A stretch of DNA of 64,000 nt from Streptococcus suis (GTDB taxonomy: Bacteria; Bacillota; Bacilli; Lactobacillales; Streptococcaceae), in the NCBI RefSeq assembly GCF_024509525.1, contig NZ_JAMWEM010000004.1, positions 186,001 through 250,000 on the forward strand. Direction: 5' to 3'. The position numbers were made by a program, and so were the translations under genes. The notes beneath the pieces are model-generated. The model was not told where the DNA came from. It searched no databases and saw nothing but the letters and a program-made list of their open reading frames with translations. Positions within the stretch are counted from its first letter, which is position 1. Every line of letters begins with the position of its first letter. Positions 9,247 to 17,134 of the stretch are shown here, in pieces.

Positions 9247-9274
9247 TTGTCTTTTTATGATTTTTTGTTACAAT
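9247..9274 (+). promoter_or_regulatory. Probable SigA promoter of the S66 peptidase gene
   Basis: TTGTCT (9247-9252), a 16-bp spacer and TACAAT (9269-9274) lie 25 bp before the start codon and only 8 bp from the divergent cin-box. Confidence 0.55.
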
Positions 9275-9298
9275 AAATAAAAAAGCTTGGAGGTTCCT

Positions 9299-10267
9299 AT
9301 GAAAAAATTAAAAAAAGGCGACCACATACGCGTAGTCAGTCCCTCTTCATCTATTGAAAGGATTGGTGGTTTTGAAGCCAATCTTGCTGCCAAGGAAAGA
9401 CTAGAAGACCTAGGTTTCAAGCTCTCCTTCTCGGAACATTATTTTGAAAACGATATTTTCGATTCGGCTCCCATTGCCAGTCGGGTAGTGGACTTGGAAG
9501 CCGCTTTTGCGGATGAGTCGGTTGATGCCATTCTGACAACCATTGGTGGTTTTAACTCTAACGAACTGCTGCCCTATCTGGATTTTGACCTGATTGCCCG
9601 TCATCCGAAGATTTTCTGTGGCTATTCAGACACGACTGCCCTGCTCAATGCCATCTATGCCAAGACAGGTATGCCAACCTACATGGGTCCAGCCTATTCA
9701 AGCTTCAAAATGGTGCAGGGTCAAGAGTATCAAACAGAAGCCTGGCTCAAGGCTGTGACACTAGATTCCTATGAACTGACACCTAGTCCAGAATGGTCTA
9801 GCGATGCTTGGTACCTACCAGACACTCCTCGCACCTTTTACCCAACTGACTGGAAAGTCTACAATCCGGGCCGTGCCTCTGGTATTGCCATAGGCGGAAA
9901 CATCTCAACCCTCAACTTGCTGACTGGGACAGAGTTCGCTCCAAAGCCAGACAAGTATATTCTATTTTTGGAGGAGGCGGAAGACGACGATTATCTCATT
10001 ATCGCTCGCCACTTGACTGCCCTTCTGCAAGCTTATCCCAATCCGCAGGCGGTCGTCTTTGGACGGTTTCCAAAGGAAACCAAGATGACTGAGGAAATTC
10101 TGCTGGCGATTTTGGACAAGCACCCCCTTCTCAAAAAAATTCCTGTTCTCTACAATTTGGACTTTGCCCATACCCAGCCCCTCTTTACCATTACGATTGG
10201 TGCTCAGGTGGAGCTGAATAGCCAGACCATGAGCCTGCATTTTCAGACAACAAAAAGCTCGAACTAA
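9299..10267 (+). CDS. Peptidase S66 family protein (LD-carboxypeptidase / MccF-like)
   Basis: 322 residues from the ATG at 9299 with a TTGGAGG RBS; a TTG four codons upstream is less likely. The GYSDTTALL motif near residue 117 holds the nucleophilic Ser, and the FLEEAEDDD Glu and the late AHTQP His complete the Ser-Glu-His triad of the family. Homologues cleave L,D-peptide bonds in murein tripeptides or detoxify microcin C-like compounds. There is no signal peptide, so it should be cytoplasmic. Substrate cannot be set from sequence. Confidence 0.88.
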   Translation: MKKLKKGDHIRVVSPSSSIERIGGFEANLAAKERLEDLGFKLSFSEHYFENDIFDSAPIASRVVDLEAAFADESVDAILTTIGGFNSNELLPYLDFDLIARHPKIFCGYSDTTALLNAIYAKTGMPTYMGPAYSSFKMVQGQEYQTEAWLKAVTLDSYELTPSPEWSSDAWYLPDTPRTFYPTDWKVYNPGRASGIAIGGNISTLNLLTGTEFAPKPDKYILFLEEAEDDDYLIIARHLTALLQAYPNPQAVVFGRFPKETKMTEEILLAILDKHPLLKKIPVLYNLDFAHTQPLFTITIGAQVELNSQTMSLHFQTTKSSN

Positions 10268-10278
10268 CCGAGCTTTTT
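10252..10278. terminator. Bidirectional terminator
   Basis: Arms aaaaagctcg and cgagcttttt flank a 7-base loop. The convergent S66 and DUF1033 genes overlap by 4 bp inside it, so both stop codons lie within the hairpin. Confidence 0.75.
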
Positions 10279-10626
10279 TGTATTTCTTAATTGACAAGGG
10301 CGGACACGTCTGCTCATGTCACACTCTTGTAAAACTTGAGGCAACAGTTCTCTAGATTCAATCAACATTAGAGAATGGAAGCGTTGGAGATATTCATCGC
10401 ACTCTTCACACCAGTACCGATCCGTCGGATCCCAAAAAGCTGTCATCATGCCATGTTGACTCTTCTTTTCTGAATACTCCTCAGAAAGATACGCCCATTC
10501 CTTTTGATAATAGCTGAGCGCCTCTTCGTATGATGAGAAGCTTTTTTGTTTCACTATATCCTCTTCCCATCCGTCAACAAACCACCAGGGCTCAAAATCT
10601 CCATACATTTTAATCACTTGATACAT
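10264..10626 (-). CDS. DUF1033 family protein
   Basis: 120 residues from the ATG at 10624-10626, nine bases after an AAAGGAAG site; a GTG two codons upstream is too close to that site. The protein begins MYQVIKMYGDFEPWWF and contains a CEEC pair at about residue 74. It is acidic and soluble with no membrane segment. I recognise it as the streptococcal/lactococcal DUF1033 family, which commonly sits beside comG. Function unknown. Confidence 0.8.
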   Translation of the reverse strand: MYQVIKMYGDFEPWWFVDGWEEDIVKQKSFSSYEEALSYYQKEWAYLSEEYSEKKSQHGMMTAFWDPTDRYWCEECDEYLQRFHSLMLIESRELLPQVLQECDMSRRVRPCQLRNTKKLG

Positions 10627-10728
10627 AGACACATTCTTCCTTTGTGGTCTTATTATATCGAATTTATATGGGATTCGAAAATATTCTGCTTGTTAATTGC
10701 CTAACAAAGCATCATTCTTCCGTATGAG

Positions 10729-11469
10729 TTACTTGTAGAGGATTTGCGATATGGCATAATCAGCAATCAAACCACTTGGTCCCAAAACAATACCATGCAG
10801 AACACCACCATAAACAGCCCCTCCATCTATACCGATTTTCTGATCAGCACTCTGCCAGATTTGGTTAGTCTTAACAGGGCTATTAAAAAGATTATGAACA
10901 GGAGTGTGACCAAAAACAATGGTTTTGCCTGTCCTATTCTTTGCTTCATGAAAGGGGGTACGAAGCCAGACTTTGTCGTGATTACTAGTGTTTCGCCAAT
11001 CTTCTCGTTCTAAGTCCACCCCCGCGTGAACGAAAATATAGGTATCTGTTTCGAGATGATAAGGACAGGTTTTCAAAAACTGGATGAGCTCTGGATAGCT
11101 CTCCTGCACTCCATATGCATCTGCCAAAGCATCAACTGGAGTATCCAGAGGGCGCTCCAACAGAGAGTTAATCGTCGTATCACCACCATTTCGATGATAA
11201 TAATCATAACGTTCAACTGGATTATCAAGCCAAGCCAAAAGCATCCGTTCGTGATTGCCAGTAAGGCAAATCGCCCCTTCCTCTGTTACCAGCTGACACA
11301 CCAATTCCAAGCAAGACTTAGAATCTTCCCCGCGGTCAATCAGGTCCCCCAGAAAAATCAACTGTTGGCGTTCACGATCCCACTTTGTCAATAGGTCAAC
11401 CAACATAGTATACTTTCCATGCACATCGCCGATGACAAAGTACTCTTTTGTATCAATTATTTGTTTCAT
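10729..11469 (-). CDS. Calcineurin-like serine/threonine metallophosphatase
   Basis: 246 residues. All PPP-superfamily metal-binding blocks are present: GDVHG (residue ~14), GDLIDRG (~41), GNHE (~72), a later FVHAG and GHTP. This matches small bacterial Ser/Thr phosphatases such as PrpE or the Ap4A hydrolase-like group. Cytoplasmic and apparently monocistronic. Protein phosphatase or nucleotide phosphatase activity cannot be told apart here. Confidence 0.87.
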   Translation of the reverse strand: MKQIIDTKEYFVIGDVHGKYTMLVDLLTKWDRERQQLIFLGDLIDRGEDSKSCLELVCQLVTEEGAICLTGNHERMLLAWLDNPVERYDYYHRNGGDTTINSLLERPLDTPVDALADAYGVQESYPELIQFLKTCPYHLETDTYIFVHAGVDLEREDWRNTSNHDKVWLRTPFHEAKNRTGKTIVFGHTPVHNLFNSPVKTNQIWQSADQKIGIDGGAVYGGVLHGIVLGPSGLIADYAISQILYK

Positions 11470-11506
11470 GCTTACTATTGTAGCATAGAATCAGAAAGAA
11501 GCTGAC

Positions 11507-12028
11507 CTAAATCCCCCACACCGTTACTTGACAGGTCCGTGTGCGTGCGCGTGTTTGGTCAAAATCAGCAAAGTAGTAATATCCTGTCGATCCGACACCT
11601 AGATTTCCACCTGTCACATCAACCATTTGGTTAGAACCAATCAGGGTGGCTTTTAAGTGAGCATCTCCATTCCACAAGGCCCTGCGGTCACCGCCTGGCA
11701 AATACACAGAGGCATTTGACCAAGACTCTACCTCGCGATAATGTTCCTCACCTGGATAGAGGTAGGTAGAATCATCTGTGTGGGTTGGAACAATCTTTTC
11801 TAGCACATGGTTCAAATCTACCTGAAGAAATTCATCACCCTCTTCTGTTCGATCATGGACAAATTCCTCGAAAAAAACACTGCATGTCGTGTGGGGGGTT
11901 AATATAGCGAGCAGTCCATTCTGAATCCCGCTTTCCTCGACAATCTGTCGCAACTGAGGAGTAATATCCACATAGGATACCTTTCCCTCAGCTGTATCTA
12001 CTGTAAAGCTAGCCTTATGTAGTTTCAT
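11507..12028 (-). CDS. YjbQ / UPF0047 family protein (secondary thiamine-phosphate synthase-like)
   Basis: 173 residues. PHTTCSVFFEE near residue 46 and the DLNHVLEKIVP segment are typical of the UPF0047/YjbQ fold; some members show weak thiamine-phosphate synthase activity. It is longer than the common ~140-residue members because of an insert around HYREVESWSNASVYLPGGDRR. It follows the TIM-like gene by only 8 bp, so it is probably the third gene of the aldolase operon. Confidence 0.8.
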   Translation of the reverse strand: MKLHKASFTVDTAEGKVSYVDITPQLRQIVEESGIQNGLLAILTPHTTCSVFFEEFVHDRTEEGDEFLQVDLNHVLEKIVPTHTDDSTYLYPGEEHYREVESWSNASVYLPGGDRRALWNGDAHLKATLIGSNQMVDVTGGNLGVGSTGYYYFADFDQTRARTRTCQVTVWGI

Positions 12029-12036
12029 ACTTCCTC

Positions 12037-12723
12037 CTATCTAGCCTGCCCCGTCATTTGAATCATAGCTTGTAGCATCTCCGCTGGATTTCTTGCTTCC
12101 GTGATACCGCTGGTACAACCTGTCCCATCTGCCCCCAATTCAAACACCCGCTTGACGTCATCTGGACTAGAAATCCCTGCAGCCTGCATGACTAAGGTAG
12201 TTGGTGAAATAGCCTTGATAGCCTGATTGGTAGTGGTAATATAACTGCTGTCGCTTGTTTGCCCGGTTCCGATCAACTCGGTCGGCTCGCACAAAATAAT
12301 ATCTGGTTCCAAGGTAGCTATAGCCTTGGCCTCCTGTAACGAATTGGCACAGACAACCGTAATCATACCCAAATCACGCGCCCGTTGAACAGCCTTGATA
12401 ATCTCTTCAAATGTGATGGGACGTTCTGCATGATTGATAAAACTAGCTCTAGCCCCTGACGCATAGAGAGACTCCGGTAACACATGCCCCATACCACGCC
12501 CCGGACAAATACCGTCCATGTGCTGGGCCGTCACGATGACCCGCCGGGTGATCTGCGAGACAGGAAAAATATCTGCAACAGGACAAGTTAGAAATACGGA
12601 GATCTCTGGATAACGCTCTGCCATTTTCTCCGCCACCTCTGCTAGTTTGAGCAACTCTTCTCCATACAGATAAGATTTGGGGTTAAACATAAAGAACGGG
12701 GATTTTACTCTTGATTTTGTCAT
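12037..12723 (-). CDS. Triose-phosphate isomerase-like TIM-barrel protein
   Basis: 228 residues from the ATG at 12721-12723 with a TGGAGG RBS. The early FMFNPKSYLYG carries the catalytic Lys at the usual place, NHAERP replaces the housekeeping GHSERR with the catalytic His kept, and CEPTELIGTG supplies the conserved Glu. This variant is typical of accessory TIM-family isomerases in sugar or polyol catabolism, such as the EryH type, rather than glycolytic TpiA. It starts just before the aldolase stop codon. Substrate unknown. Confidence 0.78.
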   Translation of the reverse strand: MTKSRVKSPFFMFNPKSYLYGEELLKLAEVAEKMAERYPEISVFLTCPVADIFPVSQITRRVIVTAQHMDGICPGRGMGHVLPESLYASGARASFINHAERPITFEEIIKAVQRARDLGMITVVCANSLQEAKAIATLEPDIILCEPTELIGTGQTSDSSYITTTNQAIKAISPTTLVMQAAGISSPDDVKRVFELGADGTGCTSGITEARNPAEMLQAMIQMTGQAR

Positions 12724-12724
12724 T

Positions 12725-13564
12725 CTATACCTCCACTGCTTTCGTTCCAAATACATCATAGTAATGATACAGGACTTTAGCCATGCCTTGATCAGCTGCC
12801 TCTTTTATAGAAACATAATCTTGAGCACCTTGAGCAATAATCTCCTGCTGAGCTCCTACAAGAAAATCGGAGTAAATGTTGATTTTGGAAATTCCTTCAC
12901 GGGCACATCTACCTAAATTTTCATCTCCTGAAGAAGAACCTCCATGTAAGACCAGGGGCGTACTGGTCAGCTCTGCTATTTCCCCTAAACGCTCAAAGTT
13001 TATCTTTGGCTCTCCCTTATAAATACCATGAGCCGTTCCAATCGAGATGGCGAGGGAATCTACCTGAGTTGCCTCTATAAAATCGAGTACTTTATCCACT
13101 TCTGTGTAGATAGAGTTTGTGAGCTTGCTTGACTCTGATAGGTCATTAGAGCCCACATGGCCTAATTCTGCTTCTACCACAATCCCCTTGGCATGAGCTA
13201 GTTCGACTACCTGCTTAGTCAGCACTACATTATCCTCAAAAGACTCTCTGGAGGCATCTATCATCACAGAGGTAAAACCGAGCTCAATAGCCCGCTCGAC
13301 GTACTCTAAATCTTCTCCATGATCTAGATGGAGTACAATCGGCACGCTGACTTCCTCTGCCACTGTCTTTCCAATAGCTGCTGCCTCCTCTAAGGTTAAA
13401 AAATGTCTATGGGATTGAGCAAAGGCCAAAATCAAGGGCAAGCCTCGTTCCTCTGCCACTCGGCAATAGGTTCGAGCAGATGAACTATCAATAAAATTTG
13501 TAGCTGGAATTGCAAAATTTTCCAACTTTGCTTGTGCAAATAATGTCTTTGAATGGGTTAACAT
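12725..13564 (-). CDS. Class II (zinc) fructose/tagatose-bisphosphate aldolase family protein
   Basis: 279 residues from the ATG at 13562-13564 (GAAGGAGC RBS, leader MLTHSKTLFAQA). Zinc and substrate motifs are present: VLHLDHGED, EAELGHVGS, IGTAHG, LHGGSSSGD and INIYSDF. By family it splits a ketose bisphosphate or ketose 1-phosphate to DHAP plus an aldehyde. Paired with a TIM-like isomerase and a divergent SorC regulator, it looks like a catabolic module. No transporter or kinase is adjacent. Confidence 0.85.
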   Translation of the reverse strand: MLTHSKTLFAQAKLENFAIPATNFIDSSSARTYCRVAEERGLPLILAFAQSHRHFLTLEEAAAIGKTVAEEVSVPIVLHLDHGEDLEYVERAIELGFTSVMIDASRESFEDNVVLTKQVVELAHAKGIVVEAELGHVGSNDLSESSKLTNSIYTEVDKVLDFIEATQVDSLAISIGTAHGIYKGEPKINFERLGEIAELTSTPLVLHGGSSSGDENLGRCAREGISKINIYSDFLVGAQQEIIAQGAQDYVSIKEAADQGMAKVLYHYYDVFGTKAVEV

Positions 13565-13595
13565 GATCTTGCTCCTTCTTCTTTTTTTCACTGTT

Positions 13596-13669
13596 ATTAT
13601 AGCTCTTTTTCCCTTCGGCAAAAATAGTTTTTAGCAACTATTTACAAATGTAAAATTTTAAGATATGAT
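13596..13669. promoter_or_regulatory. Divergent control region with two palindromes
   Basis: Minus strand: TATAAT at 13596-13601 for the aldolase operon. Plus strand: TTTACA (13641-13646), a 17-bp spacer and TATGAT (13664-13669) for the regulator gene. Between and over these lie two perfect palindromes, AAATAGTT-N6-AACTATTT (13622-13643) and TTTACA-AA-TGTAAA (13641-13654), good candidates for the SorC-family operator. Confidence 0.55.
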
Positions 13670-13699
13670 AGATATAAAAACATGGTCAGGATTTAACAA

Positions 13700-14641
13700 A
13701 TGAAAAATCGAGATGAGTTAATTTACCAAACCGCCCTCCTCTATTATCAGGAAATGCAGACCCAGACAGAGATTGCCAAACAACTCCAAATCAGCCGACC
13801 TACAGTCGCTACTTTTTTAAAAGAAGCCAGAAATAGGAAGATTGTACAAATCCATATCGCTCCACAATCCGCCTCTCTCTTGGAACTAAGTCAACAACTG
13901 ATGGAGAAGTATAATTTACAGACCGCAATCATCACTCCTCAAGCCCAAACGGATTTACAAGCTAAACTGAATGTCGGTCAGGAGTTGGCTGAGTTTATTC
14001 AGCACCGAGCATACTCCCTCAGTTCAATCGGAATTGGTTGGGGAACAACTCTATACGAGTGTGTTCAAGCGGCTCTTCCGGCTTCCTATCCTCACCTGAC
14101 AATTGTTCCTCTAATGGGGGGAGCCAATGTGGAAGCACTCCATCTCCACTCCAACCACCTGTGTTTTCGTTTAGCTGAAAAATTTAAAGCCAAGGCAAGT
14201 TACTACTACGCCCCTGCAATTGCAGATACTGCCTATCAAAAGCAAGCCCTCCTCCAATCCAGCTTCATCAAAGAGGCACACAAAAAAGCCTTGTCTGTAG
14301 ACTTGGCCATCGTGAGTATTGGTAATCCTGTTCTTTCTTCTACCTATAAACAACTTGGTCTTGTAACAGAAGCTGAAGAGGCGGATATTTTAAAGCATCA
14401 GGTCATCGGAGATGCCTTGGCTACCTTTTATGATTTTAAAGGAGACACCGTTCAAACAGACCTGTCCAATCGCATGGTAGGGATTACCTTGGAAGAACTT
14501 GAAATGATGAAAGAGATTGTCATTTTAGCAACCGGGGAAGGAAAAGCACCAAGTTTGTTCGCTCTCCTTAAAAAAGGCTGTGTCGATCACATCTTTATCG
14601 ACGAACCTGTCGCCCACTTTCTCCTCTCCCAAGATTACTAA
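13700..14641 (+). CDS. SorC family sugar-responsive transcriptional regulator
   Basis: 313 residues. The N-terminal helix-turn-helix (about residues 15-45: TQTEIAKQLQISRPTVATFL) is followed by a SorC/CggR-type sugar-phosphate binding domain containing GIGWGTTLYE, VPLMGG and the late VGITLEEL. Such proteins repress or activate divergent catabolic operons in response to phosphorylated sugars. Its position, divergent from the aldolase/TIM-like operon with palindromes between, suggests it controls that operon and itself. Confidence 0.87.
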   Translation: MKNRDELIYQTALLYYQEMQTQTEIAKQLQISRPTVATFLKEARNRKIVQIHIAPQSASLLELSQQLMEKYNLQTAIITPQAQTDLQAKLNVGQELAEFIQHRAYSLSSIGIGWGTTLYECVQAALPASYPHLTIVPLMGGANVEALHLHSNHLCFRLAEKFKAKASYYYAPAIADTAYQKQALLQSSFIKEAHKKALSVDLAIVSIGNPVLSSTYKQLGLVTEAEEADILKHQVIGDALATFYDFKGDTVQTDLSNRMVGITLEELEMMKEIVILATGEGKAPSLFALLKKGCVDHIFIDEPVAHFLLSQDY

Positions 14642-14670
14642 TAGAGAAACTCCTTATTTTAGGGCACAAA

Positions 14671-14698
14671 AAACCAGCTTGGTTAGCCAAGCTGGTTT
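14671..14698. terminator. Bidirectional terminator
   Basis: Perfect 12-bp arms (aaaccagcttgg / ccaagctggttt) with a TTAG loop and a T-rich run, between the convergent regulator gene and pgi. Confidence 0.88.
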
Positions 14699-14702
14699 AT
14701 TT

Positions 14703-16052
14703 TTATAGTCGTGCGTTCAATTCTGCACCCAGTTCTTCAAATCCTGGTTTGCCGAGAAGAGCAAACATATTTTTCTTGTAAGCTTCTACACCTGGTTGGT
14801 CAAATGGATTGACACCGTTGAGGTAGCCAGACAAGGCAATCGCCAATTCAAAGAAGTAGATAGTGTAACCAAGTGTGAACTCGTCTTGTTGCGGAAGAGT
14901 GACAAACATATTTGGCACGCCACCGTCCGTATGGGCAAGGAGAACTCCGTCTGTCGCCTTCTTGTTGACAAAGTCAACGTCCTTACCTTGAAGGTAGCCA
15001 AGTCCGTCCAAATCCTCTGCCATTTCTGGAATCAGGATATTTTTACGTGGCTTGTCAACACGGATAACTGTTTCAAAGAGGTTGCGATAGCCTTCTTGGA
15101 TAAACTGACCAAGTGAGTGCAAGTCCGTTGAGAAGTTAGCTGAGGTCGGGTAAATGCCTTTTTGGTCCTTCCCTTCAGACTCACCTGCCAACTGTTTCCA
15201 CCATTCACTGAAGTATTGAAGTGACGGCTCGTAGTTAGCCAAGATTTCTGTCACGTAGCCTTTTCTGTAAAGGATATTACGAACAACAGCATACTGATAA
15301 GCAGCGTTTTCAGCAATCTTGTCAGATGAGTAGTCCTTACGAGCTGCATTGGCACCGTTCATCAAAGCAGTGATGTCTGCACCTGCTGCTGCGATTGGCA
15401 ACAACCCAACAGCTGTCAAAACTGAGAAACGTCCGCCTACATCGTCTGGAACCACAAAGGTTTCCCAGCCATTTGCATCTGCTTCAACTTTTACTGCACC
15501 ACGCGCCTTATCAGTTGTTGCATAAATACGTTTGTTAGCCTCTTCTTGTCCATATTTCTTAACAAGTAATTCCTTAAAGACGCGGAAAGCAATCGCCGGC
15601 TCAGTTGTTGTTCCTGATTTGGAAATCACGTTTACTGAGAAGTCTTTATCAGCCACATAGTCTACCAAATCTGCCAGGTAGCTTGATGAGATAGAGTTTC
15701 CAGCATACAAGATTTGTGGAGCTTTACGTTCTTCCTTGGTCTGCAAATTCACAAACGATGTGTTTAAGAAGTCAATGGCAGCTTTGGCACCAAGATAGGA
15801 ACCACCGATACCGATGACCACCAAGACATCGCTGTCTGCTTGAATTTTCGCCGCAGCGTCCTTGATACGAGAAAATTCTTCCTTGTCATAGTTTTCTGGC
15901 AAATCAAGCCAACCGAGCATTTCAGCTCCTGCACCAGTTCCCTTGCGTAAATCAGCATCGAGAGCTGTGACCTGACTTTGTAAAAAATCAATTTCTTGAG
16001 GGGCAACAAATTGTCCCAATACTTTTGAATAATCAAATGTAATGTGTGTCAT
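14703..16052 (-). CDS. pgi: Glucose-6-phosphate isomerase
   Basis: 449 residues from the ATG at 16050-16052 (AATGGAGGAAT RBS); a longer frame to 16127 adds 25 residues that overlap the promoter. Interconverts glucose 6-phosphate and fructose 6-phosphate. Family landmarks: [14 protein letters not shown] near residue 76, [26 protein letters not shown], and the C-terminal active-site Lys region. Compact Gram-positive size. Its promoter holds a palindrome (16081-16096). Confidence 0.97.
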   Translation of the reverse strand: MTHITFDYSKVLGQFVAPQEIDFLQSQVTALDADLRKGTGAGAEMLGWLDLPENYDKEEFSRIKDAAAKIQADSDVLVVIGIGGSYLGAKAAIDFLNTSFVNLQTKEERKAPQILYAGNSISSSYLADLVDYVADKDFSVNVISKSGTTTEPAIAFRVFKELLVKKYGQEEANKRIYATTDKARGAVKVEADANGWETFVVPDDVGGRFSVLTAVGLLPIAAAGADITALMNGANAARKDYSSDKIAENAAYQYAVVRNILYRKGYVTEILANYEPSLQYFSEWWKQLAGESEGKDQKGIYPTSANFSTDLHSLGQFIQEGYRNLFETVIRVDKPRKNILIPEMAEDLDGLGYLQGKDVDFVNKKATDGVLLAHTDGGVPNMFVTLPQQDEFTLGYTIYFFELAIALSGYLNGVNPFDQPGVEAYKKNMFALLGKPGFEELGAELNARL

Positions 16053-16074
16053 ATTATTCCTCCATTTATGTACC

Positions 16075-16109
16075 ATATTATGATAACGCTTTATCAGTTT
16101 TTTTTCAAG
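16075..16109 (-). promoter_or_regulatory. pgi promoter with palindromic operator-like site
   Basis: Minus strand: TTGAAA, a 17-bp spacer and TATCAT, with the -10 embedded in the perfect palindrome TGATAA-N4-TTATCA (16081-16096) that has a CG centre. It resembles a cre site but misses the consensus by about three positions. Confidence 0.5.
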
Positions 16110-16391
16110 GAATTTGTGGATTTTCATTCATTTTCATAAAATATTTTTTTGTAAATCAATTACCTACCTGCACAACATAGATTAGCTAATGAAATACTTA
16201 GACATTTGCTCCAATGATTAACTTGTCACATAAAATATATATCCCAATAAAGGCTAAATCAAGCAGTAAGAAAATATGAAATTAGATTCTTTATATTTTG
16301 GTAAAATATGTACCTATATCGAGCCAGCTCCGTTTCGTTCCAAATACCCTAAATTGTGAAAAAGGCTATCCAATACTATACTTACTTCCTC
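16110..16391. other. AT-rich intergenic region with no supported gene
   Basis: Only a 27-codon plus-strand ORF from 16275 without a convincing RBS is seen. No hairpin terminator or repeat was recognised. It lies between the pgi promoter and the decayed P-loop gene. Confidence 0.5.
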
Positions 16392-16937
16392 CTACAATAA
16401 TAACTCTTTTTCACCACCCTTTCTGGTGAATAGCTTCACCCCTTGGACTCCTAATTTATAATCTGAAAGTGTTTCACCTGCTTTCGTTACCGTTATCCAC
16501 TGTGGGAATAGTTTTGAGAGTAAAGCTAGTGGAATCAAACTGAAGTACCAAATAAACATAACTTCAAAAACAAAACGTTCGTTGTTTCCTCAATCAATAT
16601 ACCGCTTTCGATATTCTTCTTTGAGAGTGGGGTGGGGAATGTAAATATGAAACGGAACACGCTCTCGAATCATCATAACAACTAACATTCTCAACAGAAA
16701 ATTCAGAACAACTAGAACAACCTTACCTTCACGATACAAAGCCAACGCTTTTTGAATATAAACTTGTTTATAATTTTTATCTTTAATAGGTCGCGGCGTG
16801 GACTTACGCTCCTCTTTTGTCAGATGACTGACGCATGAATTGTCATACTTAATATCTGACATCTCTAAATCTACAACCTGTGAATCATTTTTAGCTAATG
16901 TCGTTTTTCCCATACCTGGAAAGGCAAATACAAACAT
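16392..16937 (-). pseudogene. Decayed P-loop NTPase gene of phage/accessory type
   Basis: The first 115 codons (16937-16593) have a strong AAGGAGGTG site and encode FAFPGMGKTTLAKN, a Walker A near the N-terminus, then LTKEERK and a late PHPTLKEEYRKRYID. Intact relatives as I know them continue RYIxRGN. Here an in-frame TGA (16590-16592) sits exactly where Arg is expected, and the frame then stays open through GNNERF and 60 more codons to a TAG at 16392. The sequence therefore looks like a gene killed by CGA to TGA. The last ~50 codons include a hydrophobic stretch not typical of the family, so the 3' part may be joined foreign sequence. Confidence 0.6.
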
Positions 16938-17077
16938 GGGACACCTCCTTTATTTTGCTACATGATAAAGGGTATTCCCAAAAATTAACTTAAACTTTGG
17001 ATAAATAGTAAATATTCTAAGAAATTACACTACTATGCCACCATTTCTATCCCAACATCAGTCTCCGTAGCAGAAAG

Positions 17078-17105
17078 TTGAGTTTCTGATTCAAACTGAT
17101 AAAAT
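17078..17105 (+). promoter_or_regulatory. Promoter of gshAB
   Basis: TTGAGT (17078-17083), a 16-bp spacer and TAAAAT (17100-17105), 29 bp before the ATG, followed by a TTGGAG RBS. Confidence 0.55.
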
Positions 17106-17134
17106 ATAGATACTAATTACTTGGAGACATAATT

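Noticed and set aside
16275..16358. 27-codon plus-strand ORF (starts MKLDSLYFGK)
   Set aside because: No convincing RBS, no partner gene, and no family recognised.
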